DNA from: Chamaelirium japonicum
Lineage: Eukaryota; Streptophyta; Magnoliopsida; Liliales; Melanthiaceae
DNA: 64,000 bases
Assembly (NCBI GenBank): GCA_947650365.1
Contig: OX393552.1
Span: 23,161,981-23,225,980 of the forward strand
Reading direction: 5' to 3'
Numbering within the stretch: position 1 is the stretch's first letter; the number at the start of each line of letters is the position of its first letter. A model generated the notes under the pieces. It made no database searches. It was given only the letters and a program-made list of their open reading frames with translations, and was not told the DNA's origin. This document shows, piece after piece, positions 28,669 through 39,354 of the stretch. The translations under genes and the position numbers were made by a program.

Positions 28669-29250
28669 GTTGAGATGGTCATTCGGATTAGTCCCACATT
28701 GGTAATGGAAGCGGTGATCGATGTGCAATTTATATACCAGCCTTGGGCCTCCTCTTACAACCGGTTTTTTGAGAAAGTGGGTATCCAATGTTGGGTTCTT
28801 CACATAATATCAGAATCAGACCCGCTCCGGGAACACCTCCAGATTGTGCCCTTGCCACACGGTTCCTGTGAGAGATGGGGGGGGGGGGGGGGGTTGTTGA
28901 GATGGTCGCACGGATTAGTCCCACACCGGCAATGGGAGTCGTGATGTGCAATTTATATACAAGCCTTGGACCTCCCCCTACAAGCATGTTTTGTAAGCAG
29001 GTGGGTATCTAAGATCGTGTTCTTCACATGGTATCAGAGTCAGACCCGCTCCAGGAGCACCTCCCGATTGTGCCTTCGCCACTCGTGTCCCATGTGAGGG
29101 GGGGGGGGGGGGGGGGTGTTGAGATTGTCACACAGATTAGTCCAACATCGGTAATGGGAGCGTTGATGTGCAATTTATAAACCAACCTTGGACCTCCCCT
29201 TATAAGCTGGTTTTGTGAGGAGATGGATATCCAAGATTGGGTTCTTTCAA
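28669..29250 (+). mobile_element. TRIM (miniature LTR retrotransposon) fossil with three LTRs in tandem
   Basis: LTR-like copies lie at 28669-28804, 28895-29028 and 29118-29250, each starting TGTTGAGAT and carrying GTGCAATTTATA and a CTTGGRCCTCC-type block. After the second comes TGGTATCAGAG (29029-29039), the classic primer-binding site for initiator methionine tRNA, with a related stretch after the first. Before the second and third LTRs are G-rich polypurine tracts. The order LTR-internal-LTR-internal-LTR, with internal parts of only about 90 bp, fits a TRIM expanded by unequal recombination. It encodes nothing. Confidence 0.85.
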
Positions 29251-30269
29251 ATTTTGAGGAGTATATTGCAAAAGAAGTCAGTAAACAGCAACTACAGATC
29301 TTGAGACTGTAAGAGAACATAACATACTCTAATCCAAAATGATTGAGCTCTGTTTTTGTGTTACTTCATGTATTTATCAAGCCAACTTCCAAGCTTACGA
29401 AAGCTCCATGGATTTGTGAAAATTTTATGGACACCAAGTTACCAACCAAGTGAGAGAGAGTTGCTAAAGTTTTACTCAAATAAATGTCCTAAAACATTTA
29501 GTTTTCAGGAAAATAAATGACTCATGATCAAATGTCCTATCTTTTTTATCCTAAGAAAATATCATTAAATTTACTGGGCCATCTAATTCTTTTGTTCTCT
29601 TCAAGCATGGATTTTTAATATTTTGGACATCTATTATTCTTGGGACCAACGGGGATCTCCTTTGGTGTTCATCAGAGCTGAATACTTCTACCTTTACCTG
29701 ATACATTACTAGCCGAATGCTTCAAGTTGAACCAAATATATCACATATTACTACCTAAAAAGTACTTAGCATATAGCCAAAAAAAATACTTACCATACAA
29801 ACTAAATAATTACTTCTGAAAATTAAAACATCAGTGGATATCAAACACACATCACAAATTTAGTCATCTCGAAGGCGCATAAGTAGCCACACTAGTCGCA
29901 ATTCATCCAGCAATGCTAGGAGCATATCTGCCTTCTTGGAATTTGACGACATGACTCAATCGACTCCAGGATCAACCGCTGATTAAAACCTTCAATCTTC
30001 ATAACTTCAGTCATTACAAGCATGGCAAAATAAATGTGCCCTCGAGTAAACCCATTGACAATCGATACATCATTGATTTGAGGGAGATACATGTGAACTG
30101 GTTGACAATCAACCTGTTCAATTGCCTAACTCAAAATTGAAGAAAGCCTTAGGGTCTATGTTGACGTCGGTGTGAGAATTGTGGAAGGCTCGTAATTGGG
30201 CGTGCTTTGATGCGGTGGTGAAATTACCGAGGACTATTACTTGTCGGATTTGGGTGTTGATTAGGATTA
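29251..30269. other. AT-rich intergenic DNA, nothing recognised
   Basis: No gene, RNA or repeat with clear limits is visible. Confidence 0.4.
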
Positions 30270-30837
30270 TAGTCAAAGCTCTGTTTTGACAACGGTAGCC
30301 GCCCGTCAGCTAACTGTGGTGGGGGTTCGTTGGTGGCCCCCGAATTCAGGTTAATTATAGTTAAATTTTGATGGCTCAGTAGCACAGGGTAGCCGTGCGG
30401 CTGGTGGGGGTTTCCTGATCGTGACACTGCTGGTTTAGTCCTTCTTGCTGGATGTTTCCCATCCTTTTCTCCTTCAGTCCCACTTGCATAGGCATTAGCT
30501 CTAGTCCATGGACTGCAAGCATTTATCAAACATTTTCATCACCATCCGGTCTGGCTTGAAGGAGATTCGTTAATGGTTATTCAACGACTTATACTAATCG
30601 TAGCAATTCTGATCCAATTTTATGCGAATGCCAAGCCCTCTTGAGTTGTCTACCGGGGGCTCGATGGTCTCACATTTTTCAGGAGGCAAATGGAGCTGTA
30701 GACTGGTTGGCGCGGATGGAAAATCACTATGAAGGGATTCATGTTTTTTCTCTTGATCTTCCTCTTCCTCTAAGGAAAATCACTATCCATGATGCTCAGC
30801 TGATGTATTACCCTCGTATCATCTTTGATCCACGTTG
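30270..30837 (+). pseudogene. LINE-type RNase H domain (RVT_3) relic
   Basis: Pieces in different plus frames read like the RNase H tail of plant L1 LINEs: a KLNFDGS-like LNFDGSVAQGSRAAGG at about 30367, EGDSLMVIQ at about 30560, and FQEANGAVDWLARM near 30680 in the frame that ends at 30837. The frame changes and internal stops show it is non-functional. A short A-rich stretch follows at about 30920. A decayed host RNase H-like gene is less likely. Confidence 0.6.
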
Positions 30838-31677
30838 ACCGATTTTTGTTGGTGTAGTTTTTTAGGGGTTTCAGTGTTTGTATTCTTGTAGTTCCAGTCT
30901 ATAGTAAGTTTCTTCTTACCAAAAAAACAACAAGAAGCTCAAGGAAAACGAAGCCCCGCTTTATCTCAACAGAAATATAGCACAAAAAAAATAAACACTT
31001 GAAAAAAGAGAATTTTTATTTGGAAGTTGTCGCCGAACAAATAGTCGTAGGTTGCCGCTGCTTGGGCAGTCACCGAATAGCTGCACGAGCTCCCGACTGA
31101 TCGGCCGAAGGAGATCACGGTTAACCCTAGCCCTTCCTCCTCTTCAACACGTTCCACGAGAGAGATGATCGGTTTTTTTTGTGTGAAATATATATTTACC
31201 CACAAGTGGTTGGGTAGTAATGCCAGACCACTTTAGGTCAGACACCAATGTCTCAATTTGATGAAAAAATTGAAGGGGTTGACAATTAGTGTTCTAGGCA
31301 AAGTTGGAAAAGAACAACGTTAGACATTTAAATGCCTATGATATTCAATTTCCACACCAAATGCCCGACCAAAAGAACACACCCTTAGAGTCCGTTCTTT
31401 TCGTGAGTAAAATAGATTAATTGGACATTGATTTACCGGGGAATTTTAATTTGTCTCATGTTCTTTTGCCCAATGTATCGAGTAAATCAATTTTTAAGAT
31501 TTCATTTTTTCTCACTTTGCCAGAACATTGGTGTCCCATAATTTTTGGTCGAACACTGTTTGCTCACTAGTGGTGGGACATTTATTTTCCACAAAGATAA
31601 TTAATCCCACTAAAATATGAGCCGCTAAACACAATAGAATCCATGGAGATATTATTTGCCGTAAATTTGTGTCACTA
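30838..31677. other. Intergenic, possible foldback remnant
   Basis: AAAAGAACACACCCTTAGAG and GTCCGTTCTTTTCGT near 31371-31408 look like the junction of two adjacent MITE ends, but partners could not be placed. No gene is seen. Confidence 0.3.
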
Positions 31678-32440
31678 TCACAGCCTTCCGTTGCACACAG
31701 TCCAACTGGAGAATGCAAAGGGACATTGTGATTGGATGTCACGTGATTGTAAATGCAAAGAGACATTGTCATGAAACTATAAGCAAGCACAGCCATCAGT
31801 TGCATTTAGACAAACCGATTAATCGCAATCAGTCCAGACCGAAATGTAATGGGACACTTTGATTGGATTTCGAGTGACCGTTTCAACGGTAGATGCTTGG
31901 GCGATATACATCGCTCGAACAATAGCATCTCCCAAGCGCTTGTTGCCGTGTCTTTGTATTGTCGCGATCACAGTCATCAGTTACACTCTGCTCGAGATGA
32001 ATCACAATCGGCTCGAACTGAAATGCAAAGGGACGTTGTGATCAGATGCCACGTCTCGGTTTCAACAAACTTGCATTGTGAATGGATGCCACGCTCGTAG
32101 ATATCATAAGAATAGCGCTGCTCGATTGCACAGAAACATCCCCGAAGATAATGTATGCCACAATTATTGACTGTCACGATCTATCACAGCCGTCCGTTGC
32201 ACCCATCTCGATCGGTGAATCGCAATTAGTTCTTAGCAGATTGCAAATGGACACTATGATTGGATGCCACGACAATAAAATTGGTTTCCAGTCCATTTAA
32301 GTTCAATGTAAAAAAGAACAGAGTTCTCTGAAAAATACAAAAAAATTAGTTGGATTTGTCAAACTGGGAAAAAAATAATTCGACACTATGATTAATTGGA
32401 TGCCACGACAACAAAATATATTTCCAGTCCATTTGAGTCT
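31678..32440 (+). repeat. Degenerate tandem repeat cluster (GGACACTNTGATTGGATGCCACG units)
   Basis: Variants of GGGACATTGTGATTGGATG occur at about 31720, 31851, 32030, 32248 and 32382. Most are preceded by TCACAGCCRTCCGTTGCAC- and GAATCGCAATYAGT-like blocks. Spacing varies from about 130 to 215 bp, so this is an old, eroded array. The last two copies share ATTTCCAGTCCATTT- or TTTCCAGTCCATTTAAG-type tails. Confidence 0.65.
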
Positions 32441-32555
32441 AACAAATTAGGACTTTTTATATAAAAAAAAAACACAACTTGGGGAGCCTGCAGGGAGCTG
32501 CCTAAAAATGTAGAAGAGTATCGGTTGGCTGGTAGTGAGACCAATATCTCGTCAG

Positions 32556-32588
32556 TTACACAGCTTAAGCCCATGCTCCAGGGCTCTG

Positions 32589-32643
<55 letters not shown>

Positions 32644-32686
32644 AGTCAGGCAGTAACCTGGGGAGGGACTTCCAATCCAAGTTTTG

Positions 32687-32771
<85 letters not shown>

Positions 32772-32815
32772 AGTCAGGCAGTAAGCAGGGGAGGGGCTTC
32801 CAATCCAAGTAGAGC
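32556..32815 (+). repeat. CT microsatellites separated by a duplicated spacer
   Basis: CT tracts at about 32587-32641 and 32690-32769 are each followed by AAGTCAGGCAGTAA, a GGGGAGGG block and CTTCCAATCCAAG. Tract plus spacer was duplicated. Confidence 0.9.
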
Positions 32816-33064
32816 TTTCTTCGACGCGTCGGAATCCATCCCAATCATCGTCATCAACGGTTGGACAAACAGACAACCAAGATAACGCAGAATACCTACA
32901 AAACCATGAATGTGATGGCGCGAGGAGTCGCTAACCACCATGATCCTTGGCCAGGGCTTGCCAGAAGGGAATCAAGAAGGCCTCAAGCATGTATGTTAAG
33001 TGCCACCTCAAGCAAATATCCAAATCAGCTTCTATCACAAGTCAAGCTTAGATTCAAAGCAGCT

Positions 33065-33240
33065 GAGTTCAGACCTTCTCTAGTAGGTCGGCCCCGGTTG
33101 GTGGGCCCGGTGTGCATCGCAGCCGCACGATGGTGTAGGCGGCCGGAAAGTAAATCTACTCTCACTTTCGGGACACCTGTGCCATCGTGCGGCTGTGATG
33201 CACACCGGGCCCACCGACCAACTAGTGAAGGTCTGAACTC
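33065..33240. mobile_element. Foldback MITE with about 60-bp arms
   Basis: GAGTTCAGACC at 33065 is mirrored by GGTCTGAACTC at 33230-33240. The arms continue through GTGGGCCCGGTGTGCATC and GCCGCACGATGG with few changes. The central loop is about 45 bp. Confidence 0.8.
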
Positions 33241-33284
33241 AAAGTAGTTTTGAGGGCAGGCAGTCCTAGCGCGGAGCGGGTAAG

Positions 33285-34480
33285 AGTGCAGCAGTGCGGT
33301 TTAAAATCGAAAACCACGGGAAACCCCATCGTGTGCGTGGTGCAATTTTGGTTGGCCAAAAACTTACATAGTCGTGGTGTGGTGCGATTTCGGTGCAGCA
33401 ATGTGATTTCTATTTTGACTAAAACGGCATAAAACCGCACAACACTACAACAAAACTAGGCTTTTACGGCAGTCAAGTAGCCGGAAAAACATGGAATCGG
33501 AGGCCAAACCGCCAAAAATGATGGCCGCTAATGGTTCCGTCGAAAATGATATTTTTCTGCCTGGCCCCGCAATAGACTTTGTCAAAATCGACGATCAGGC
33601 TGTCCAAATTGACATTTTTTCCGGCATTGACGATCAAGTTGTGGAGATTGATATTTTTTCCGACGTCCCAAACAGGCAGCCACATTTGATCTTATGATAT
33701 AAAAACAAAAAGTCGGGCATGGGGTTCGAGGGCAATGACCACCACACCACCTAACTCGATCTCACAGCTAGACTCGGTTCCGATCGTGCATAATAATTAT
33801 CGCCACCAATGCAAGTTTTGATTAAGGGTTGCACGGGTAACAACAAAGCAACTTAACAATTTGGGCTCTGTACATCATGTCCGCATATGTACATAGATTT
33901 TATTTATTCTATAAAATTAATCTAAATCCATATATTTGTCGAAGCGGCTTTATTAGGGCTGCCACATCACAACCGGATTAATAGATAGTCACCGGATTTA
34001 CGAGCATTCCATCGGAATTGATCGGCTGCCGCATTTGATTTATCTTTACCAGCCGAGGGGACAATGGGCGCCGCATTTAGCCTTCATTTTCGGTAAGCTG
34101 AAATGGCCGTCGTATTTGGTCATTCTTTAGGGACAATGGCCGCCACATTTCCGGCAAGCTCAATTGGCTATCGCATTTGGCTGATCTTTACCGGCCAAGG
34201 CGACGATGGTTGCCGCTTAGCCTTCATTTATTTCGGCGAGCTGAAATGGTCGTCACTTTTGGACATTTTTTGCGACCAGTCTCAACTGGCCGCCTCTTAG
34301 GAGGCCGTAAAAACCAAGTTCTGTTGTAATGCCATTTAAACCACTATAATGATAATCCGCGGTGTATCACATCACATGTTGCGGTTTTGATTTTACATAA
34401 TAGTATATCATTACGGTGCGATTTTGATGTGCCAGTTAAGTATTGAGGTGCGATAAACCGCACTGAAACCATACCGTTGC
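33285..34480. mobile_element. GTGCGGTTT-ended element split by a CACTA insertion
   Basis: GCAGTGCGGTTTAAAATCG near 33290 is mirrored by CGATAAACCGCACTGAAACC near 34450-34470, and GTGCGATTT-type motifs recur on both sides. The CACTA element at 33443-34331 interrupts it. Confidence 0.5.
33443..34331. mobile_element. Non-autonomous CACTA (En/Spm) element with subterminal repeats
   Basis: The ends are CACTACAACAAAACTAGG and, reversed, CATTACAACAGAACTTGG, both leading into a TTTTACGGC block. Toward the right end a motif like AATGGCCGCCGCATTT recurs about seven times in altered forms (33960-34310), matching the subterminal repeat arrays that bind CACTA transposase. Flanks are CAA and CCA, a 3-bp duplication with one mismatch. 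889 bp, no transposase. Confidence 0.8.
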
Positions 34481-34715
34481 CGGTTTGCACCTACCCCATA
34501 TACAAATATGTGACTTCTATGAGCACCCACAAAACCATAAAGGCAACCTTTTTTTTTTTTCATGGGAGTCACTAATTATCATGGAACCATAAATCTACAC
34601 TCAGTGAAATGTATTACATGGTCAATGTACAGGTTTACAATTACAAGTTGGTTAGAAATTACATGGAGCACAAATCAGCAGCCACCATGAGGCTGTATCA
34701 CCAGCCAAAACCTGG

Positions 34716-36380
34716 CTACAGCCCAATGCTCCCCGAGACCCTCAGGCACAGAAAACACAAGTAGATCGCCAAGAGCCCGATGCCCAGAACCCGATCAAGC
34801 CTCATCCCTCGACTGGGCAGCACCACGAGAGCCCAGAGCAGGGCACCTAGCAGGAACCCCAGTGTCTCCACCGCCGCCGGGTCGCCGGGGATCACCAGCG
34901 GCGACGGATGCGCCGCCCACGACGCGAGCACGAGCGACAGGCCTAGGCCGACCAGGGTGTTGAAGATGGGCCCCGCGTAGCATCCAGAGACGGCGATCTG
35001 GGCCCCATCCTGCCCCCCACCCACAGCCATTGCCACGTTGGCGACGAGGTCCCCGAGTGAGTTGCCCCATGCCAGGACCGTCACCCCCAGCACCGCCGGG
35101 CTGATGCTCAGTATGTGGCCCATTGAGACCAGCAGGGCAACCAGCTCCCTTGTGACGATGTAAGCCCACACTACACTCATCAGGAACCCACCTGCGAGCC
35201 AGAACAGCAGGCACTTCTTGGGGGGCTGGGACTGCTCGGTGGTCGCCAATGCAATGATCCCCAAGACCAGACCCAATAGGCCAGCAGAGAGGAAACCCAT
35301 CAAGCTCCGCTCTGAGCCCATCTCCCCTCTCTCGGAGCTCCAGAGGGCCGCCAAGAGAACGGGCGAGAGGGCGACCGAAGCCGCCGCGAATGGCTTCGAC
35401 CACCGCTCGGTCACAACATCGGGTATCGTCAATCTCCTCGGTAGGTAGAGCGGCATCTCCAGAAGGTAGAGCAACCGGCCGAACCAGCTCGAAGCCGATG
35501 AATCGGACTTGGAAGAGCTCAGCTTGTTCTCGACACCACCAACGAAGTCACTCGCCGGCTCTTCGACCTCTATACTCTCCAAGAGCGGCGCCGCCAATTC
35601 TCCGCTCTTCTCCCTGCAACAATGCCGGGCCGACACGAGAACCACGTACGCAATGTAGAGAGACGCGAAGCAGACCGAGCCCAATACGCCGATGGTTCCG
35701 ACGAGCAAGATCAGGAGGAGGGAGCCGAGCACCGCGATGAAGAAGCAGAGGTCCCGGATGAAGCTGGACCGGTCGACGCGGACCGAGCGCGAGGATACAC
35801 AGATGGTGATCACCCCCACCACCACGCTCGACACGAAGAGCGCGCCGCCGAGGATGCTGCTGAGCCCGACCTCCCCGGTGCCGGAGCCCGCGAAGGAGAT
35901 GACGCTGGAGAAGACGTCGGGGGCGCCGTTGCCGAGGGCGAGGAGCGTGGCGCCGGCGACTGCCGGGGGGAGCCTCAGCAGCCGCGAGAGGCCCTCGAGG
36001 GAGGAGCAGAAGTACTGGGAGGCGGTGTTGGCCGATAGGTAGAACAGAACCAGGAGCCAGAGGGCTAGAAGTGCGTAACCGAGAGAAGGGTGTCTCCCAC
36101 AAATGCAGTAGAAGATGTAGAGATAGTCGATGTAGGCTCGGGGGGGACATGGGCCATGGGTCTCGAGGTACGAGCACTTGGCCGCGTAGTCTTTGAGACC
36201 CTCTAAGGGTTCGCACCCTTGTTGTGGATTGACGGGGTGATGGGTCGTTCTGAGACGAAGAGGGGTTGAGGCCCTTGAGGGGGAAGGGGAAAGATGGTTT
36301 GTGATGAAGAAGGAGAGTAGGACGAGGAATGATAGGTTGAGGAACAATTGGTGGGGTTTGTGGGCGGAGACAAGAACCAT
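34716..36380 (-). CDS. Cation/calcium exchanger (CCX family, 554 aa), single exon
   Basis: This is a membrane antiporter of the CaCA superfamily, plant CCX group, which exchanges cations such as K+, Na+, Mn2+ or Ca2+ against each other or H+ across plasma or endomembranes. Two Na/Ca exchanger domains are visible. The first has ALGNGAPDVFSS (residues ~148-159) and the second AWGNSLGDLVANVAMA (~437-452), the paired alpha-repeats that bind the cation. A hydrophobic N-terminal segment (~10-28), a Cys-containing loop (CEPLEGLKDYAAKCSYLETH) typical of CCX, and about a dozen membrane segments fit the family. A hydrophilic loop at ~260-300 separates the halves. The gene is intronless, as in Arabidopsis CCX genes. 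The start at 36380 is preferred over an upstream in-frame ATG (36467) because the extension only translates CT repeat. Confidence 0.95.
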   Translation of the reverse strand: MVLVSAHKPHQLFLNLSFLVLLSFFITNHLSPSPSRASTPLRLRTTHHPVNPQQGCEPLEGLKDYAAKCSYLETHGPCPPRAYIDYLYIFYCICGRHPSLGYALLALWLLVLFYLSANTASQYFCSSLEGLSRLLRLPPAVAGATLLALGNGAPDVFSSVISFAGSGTGEVGLSSILGGALFVSSVVVGVITICVSSRSVRVDRSSFIRDLCFFIAVLGSLLLILLVGTIGVLGSVCFASLYIAYVVLVSARHCCREKSGELAAPLLESIEVEEPASDFVGGVENKLSSSKSDSSASSWFGRLLYLLEMPLYLPRRLTIPDVVTERWSKPFAAASVALSPVLLAALWSSERGEMGSERSLMGFLSAGLLGLVLGIIALATTEQSQPPKKCLLFWLAGGFLMSVVWAYIVTRELVALLVSMGHILSISPAVLGVTVLAWGNSLGDLVANVAMAVGGGQDGAQIAVSGCYAGPIFNTLVGLGLSLVLASWAAHPSPLVIPGDPAAVETLGFLLGALLWALVVLPSRGMRLDRVLGIGLLAIYLCFLCLRVSGSIGL

Positions 36381-36565
36381 TTTAGAGAGAGAGAGAGAGA
36401 GACAGAGAGAGAGAGAATCAAATCCCATTGACATGCAGAGAATTGGGGGATGAGGGGAGGTTGGCATGATTCGAGGACATGGGTTTTGTGAGGTGGGGTT
36501 GATTCATCTGATTCAACATCTGATTTATGCGAGAAGTTTGAGGGCGTGGGAGTCCTTTCGATCGA

Positions 36566-36643
<78 letters not shown>

Positions 36644-36834
36644 CTTGGTGATCTGTGGGGCACCGGGATTTCTGGGCTTAGAGGCAAGAACTGGTAAACG
36701 GGGGACGATCCGCTCGCAATTAGTCGTAAAGAGAGAGAGAGAAAGAGAGAGAGAGACAAAGAAGAGGGAGTGGGATCGTTTTATGGAGCGGTTGGCGAGT
36801 AAGAACAGAGCAAAAAAGAAGAAGAAAAAAGGGG
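36381..36834 (-). promoter_or_regulatory. Leader/promoter of the exchanger gene, with (GA)n tracts
   Basis: On the coding (minus) strand the leader is pyrimidine-rich: a CT stretch directly before the start codon (36383-36417) and a long tract at 36573-36640, with a shorter one near 36727-36755. CT-rich leaders and Y-patches are common in plant promoters. No unambiguous TATA box was seen. Confidence 0.5.
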
Positions 36835-37088
36835 TTATTTTGACTTTGCCCCCAAATTTTGCCTTGAATTAGACTTTACCCCCATTTTTCATTAATTAGA
36901 CTTTACCCCTCAAAACTAACTGTTCCGTCAGCTCACCATCTAAGAGAAAGGGTGAGCTGACGGAAAAGAAATAAAGTCTTGGGGGGTGAGCTGACGGAAC
37001 AGTTAGTTTTGGGGGGTAAAGTCTAATTAATGAAAAGATGGGGGTAAAGTCCAATTCAAGGCAAAATTTGGGGGGCAAAGTCAAAATA
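36835..37088. mobile_element. TATTTTGACTTTGCCCCC palindromic MITE, copy 1
   Basis: About 254 bp made of two inverted arms of about 100 bp: TATTTTGACTTTGCCCCC, CTTGAATTAGACTTTACCCC and CAAAACTAACTGTTCCGTCA, then their reverse complement. A second copy is at 42270-42519. It sits just upstream of the exchanger gene. Confidence 0.9.
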
Positions 37089-38049
37089 CCAAAAAAAAGA
37101 CGTGTCAGATTTTAAGAGGACCCATCTCTTTTATGAGAGGGTCCCTTGGCAGGGAGAGCGTGGTTGGTGATAGCCGGACACACGTCCGACACAGAAGAAA
37201 AGCGCGACACACGCGGCATTGGCGACGTAGCATGGAGCCGATCTTTCTTACGAGGAGTGGGTCTTACTCACAAGTTTGGTCGGTCGAGTGCTCTTTGCTT
37301 TATCGATGCACAGTGGAAATTCTCAGCACGCACGGCTGCTGTACGCCTGCGTCGTGCCGAGCAATCACAGGGCTGCACTCCGCACAACGCATCGGGACCC
37401 ACTCTGCCTTTGTGCGAGATTTGCCCGCAAAGCGCAGGCGTACAGCAGCCGTCTCTAAATTCCCTCCACCCTCGGCCATATCTGGACCCTTGTATGACTT
37501 CAAGTCGTGCACTATCTCTTTGGTAGGGACATGTCACCCTATCCACAAAGAAAAGAATAAACAGTCGCCCCCCGACGAAATATGCGACTCCTCATGCCAC
37601 TTAATCTCCAACATTAAAAATCAAGGAGGAGAAATCTGGCGAGCAGCCCCCTCGACGTGGCCGATTTGGGAGGGGACAACTCGCCGTCGCTTGCCGGAGC
37701 TGGATGTCCTTTTACCGGCCAGCCAACCGCGCTTCCAAGAAGGCTACTCGCTGACGGTTCCAACACTGTCAAGATTGTAGATTTAAGGTTGCATTGCGAC
37801 ATATTGCACTGAGACGTCGGCTACGATCTTACGGTCGAACTTCAACAACAAATTCTGTGTCAATTCTTTACTCTACTCTCAATCTATAGTTCTATAAATC
37901 ATCCAAATCTAATCAATTGATTGATGGGGGATCAAGCAACTGTAAAAATCCTAGGCCGTCGACAGACTCGACACTCGACAATAAAGCGGAACACTGCGGG
38001 TGAGTCACCCAAAAATTCTCAAACCAAAAGGGCTTAGGGCCAGATGAAA
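37089..38049. other. Intergenic with one small foldback
   Basis: No gene is supported; the ORFs on both strands look random. It holds the foldback at 37331-37453. Confidence 0.4.
37331..37453. mobile_element. Small foldback (about 27-bp arms)
   Basis: ACGGCTGCTGTACGCCTGCG at 37332 is mirrored by CGCAGGCGTACAGCAGCCGT ending at 37452. 123 bp in all; target duplication not readable. Confidence 0.75.
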
Positions 38050-38565
38050 CCTGGGGACACTATGACGGATTCTTTTCTTGTGTAAAGTTTCCGCCAATAA
38101 TCAATAGAATATGAGTACGGTTCCACTGTAAAGCATAAAGAGTTGAGAGTTGACACAATTACATGCTGACGAGTTCGACCGAAGTCTACGTCTCCGTGCA
38201 GTAAAACGCAACCTTGAATTGACTAACTCTAAAAAATGTAGAGCAATTCTCGACAGACTGATGAGTACATATACAAGTAGATAGATGGGAAAGTGGGGGA
38301 GGAAAGAGAGTGGATTATAGAACCCTATCTGCTCTCGAAGAGTGGCTTTCAGAAACCTATATGTTCTTTGTTCGAGCTCTAGAACTCTAGAAACTGAAGA
38401 ATGATTTCTGGAATGGTTAATAGGATATGGAGTCGATGTCAGGTCTGCAATTTATAGGACTCGGGCTACTTCTGTGGGCCCCACTTGGACTGTTGAGCCC
38501 CTTAAGCTGTAGGTTGCAGACCCGTGAATGAATTAGCCAGATTTTACACCCATAAATGTCACTAT
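38050..38565 (-). repeat. LTR-like fossil related to the 6.0-7.7 kb gypsy LTR, broken
   Basis: On the minus strand it starts near ATGGGTGTAAAATCTGGC (about 38555), passes a TATA-like CTATAAATTG (38446-38455) and shares the CGGAGACGTAGACTTCGG / GTTGCGTTTTACTGCACGG block with the LTR at 6.3 kb. It has a single promoter module where the other copy has three. Confidence 0.6.
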
Positions 38566-38772
38566 CCATTATAACGTAACATTGTAACTCTGTATACCAT
38601 ATCTATATAATATTTAAGAAAGAATGGATAAAGATAGCCATTGGATATAAAGACAAAGAAGTGTTAAAAAACAAGGGATGAGATTTCCCAACCAAAAAGG
38701 TAACTACCCACTCGGCCACCGATCTCTTTGTAACTGCCCCGCAGCTCACTTTTCCCCCCGGCAGCCCACAGC

Positions 38773-38776
<4 letters not shown>

Positions 38777-38833
<57 letters not shown>

Positions 38834-39165
38834 AGTAGTGATACATTGCGGCCACCTGCTTCGGGGGTATTTTTGGTTTTTTTTTTTTTGATTGATCACC
38901 CACCCTTGAATTGGACACACAAAAAATTTCAGCCCGATCCAAGACCTGTAGGCCGTCCAAATGTGTTGATCTTTTATCGGTCGTTTATTTTTATCGTCAT
39001 TTTGATCAACACATTTGGACGGCCTACAGGTCTTGGATCGGGCTGAAATTTTTTGTGTGTCCAATCCAAGGGTGGGTGATCAATCCCCAAAAAAAAAAAA
39101 CCGAAAATACCCCCGAAGGGGGTGCCGCACGTTAAGGCCGCACTTTTCCAACCGCAATGTATCAC

Positions 39166-39240
<75 letters not shown>
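38777..39240. repeat. (TA)n tract interrupted by a MITE
   Basis: Pure TA runs cover 38777-38830 and 39169-39240; the MITE at 38835-39168 lies between them, suggesting insertion into one microsatellite. Confidence 0.95.
38835..39168. mobile_element. Microsatellite-targeting MITE (Micron-like)
   Basis: The ends are GTAGTGATACATTGCGG and CCGCAATGTATCACTAC. The inner arms 38911-38971 and 39004-39064 are perfect 61-bp reverse complements around a 32-bp loop. Flanking by (TA)n on both sides is the habit described for rice Micron elements; no claim of sequence identity with Micron is made. Confidence 0.85.
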
Positions 39241-39242
<2 letters not shown>

Positions 39243-39354
39243 CTTTTTATTTTTTATTTTTTATTTTTTTTTTGAATCCTTACACTCACATGCCACATCA
39301 TCAAAACATCGGAAACTGCTACTTACAAATTCTTTCCAACAGAAGTTGCACTAA

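Noticed and set aside
29029-29039. tRNA-like TGGTATCAGAG
   Set aside because: It is a primer-binding site complementary to the tRNA 3' end, not a tRNA gene; no cloverleaf could be formed.
34795-36216. Several 110-220-aa ORFs in other frames of the exchanger gene
   Set aside because: Composition shadows of a GC-rich coding exon; no domains.
36381-36467. Upstream ATG extending the exchanger by 29 residues
   Set aside because: The extension translates a CT repeat (SLSLCLSLSLSL); the ATG at 36380 starts the expected hydrophobic segment.
38603-39275. ORFs containing (IY)n
   Set aside because: Translations of (TA)n microsatellites; same for those at 61135-61477.
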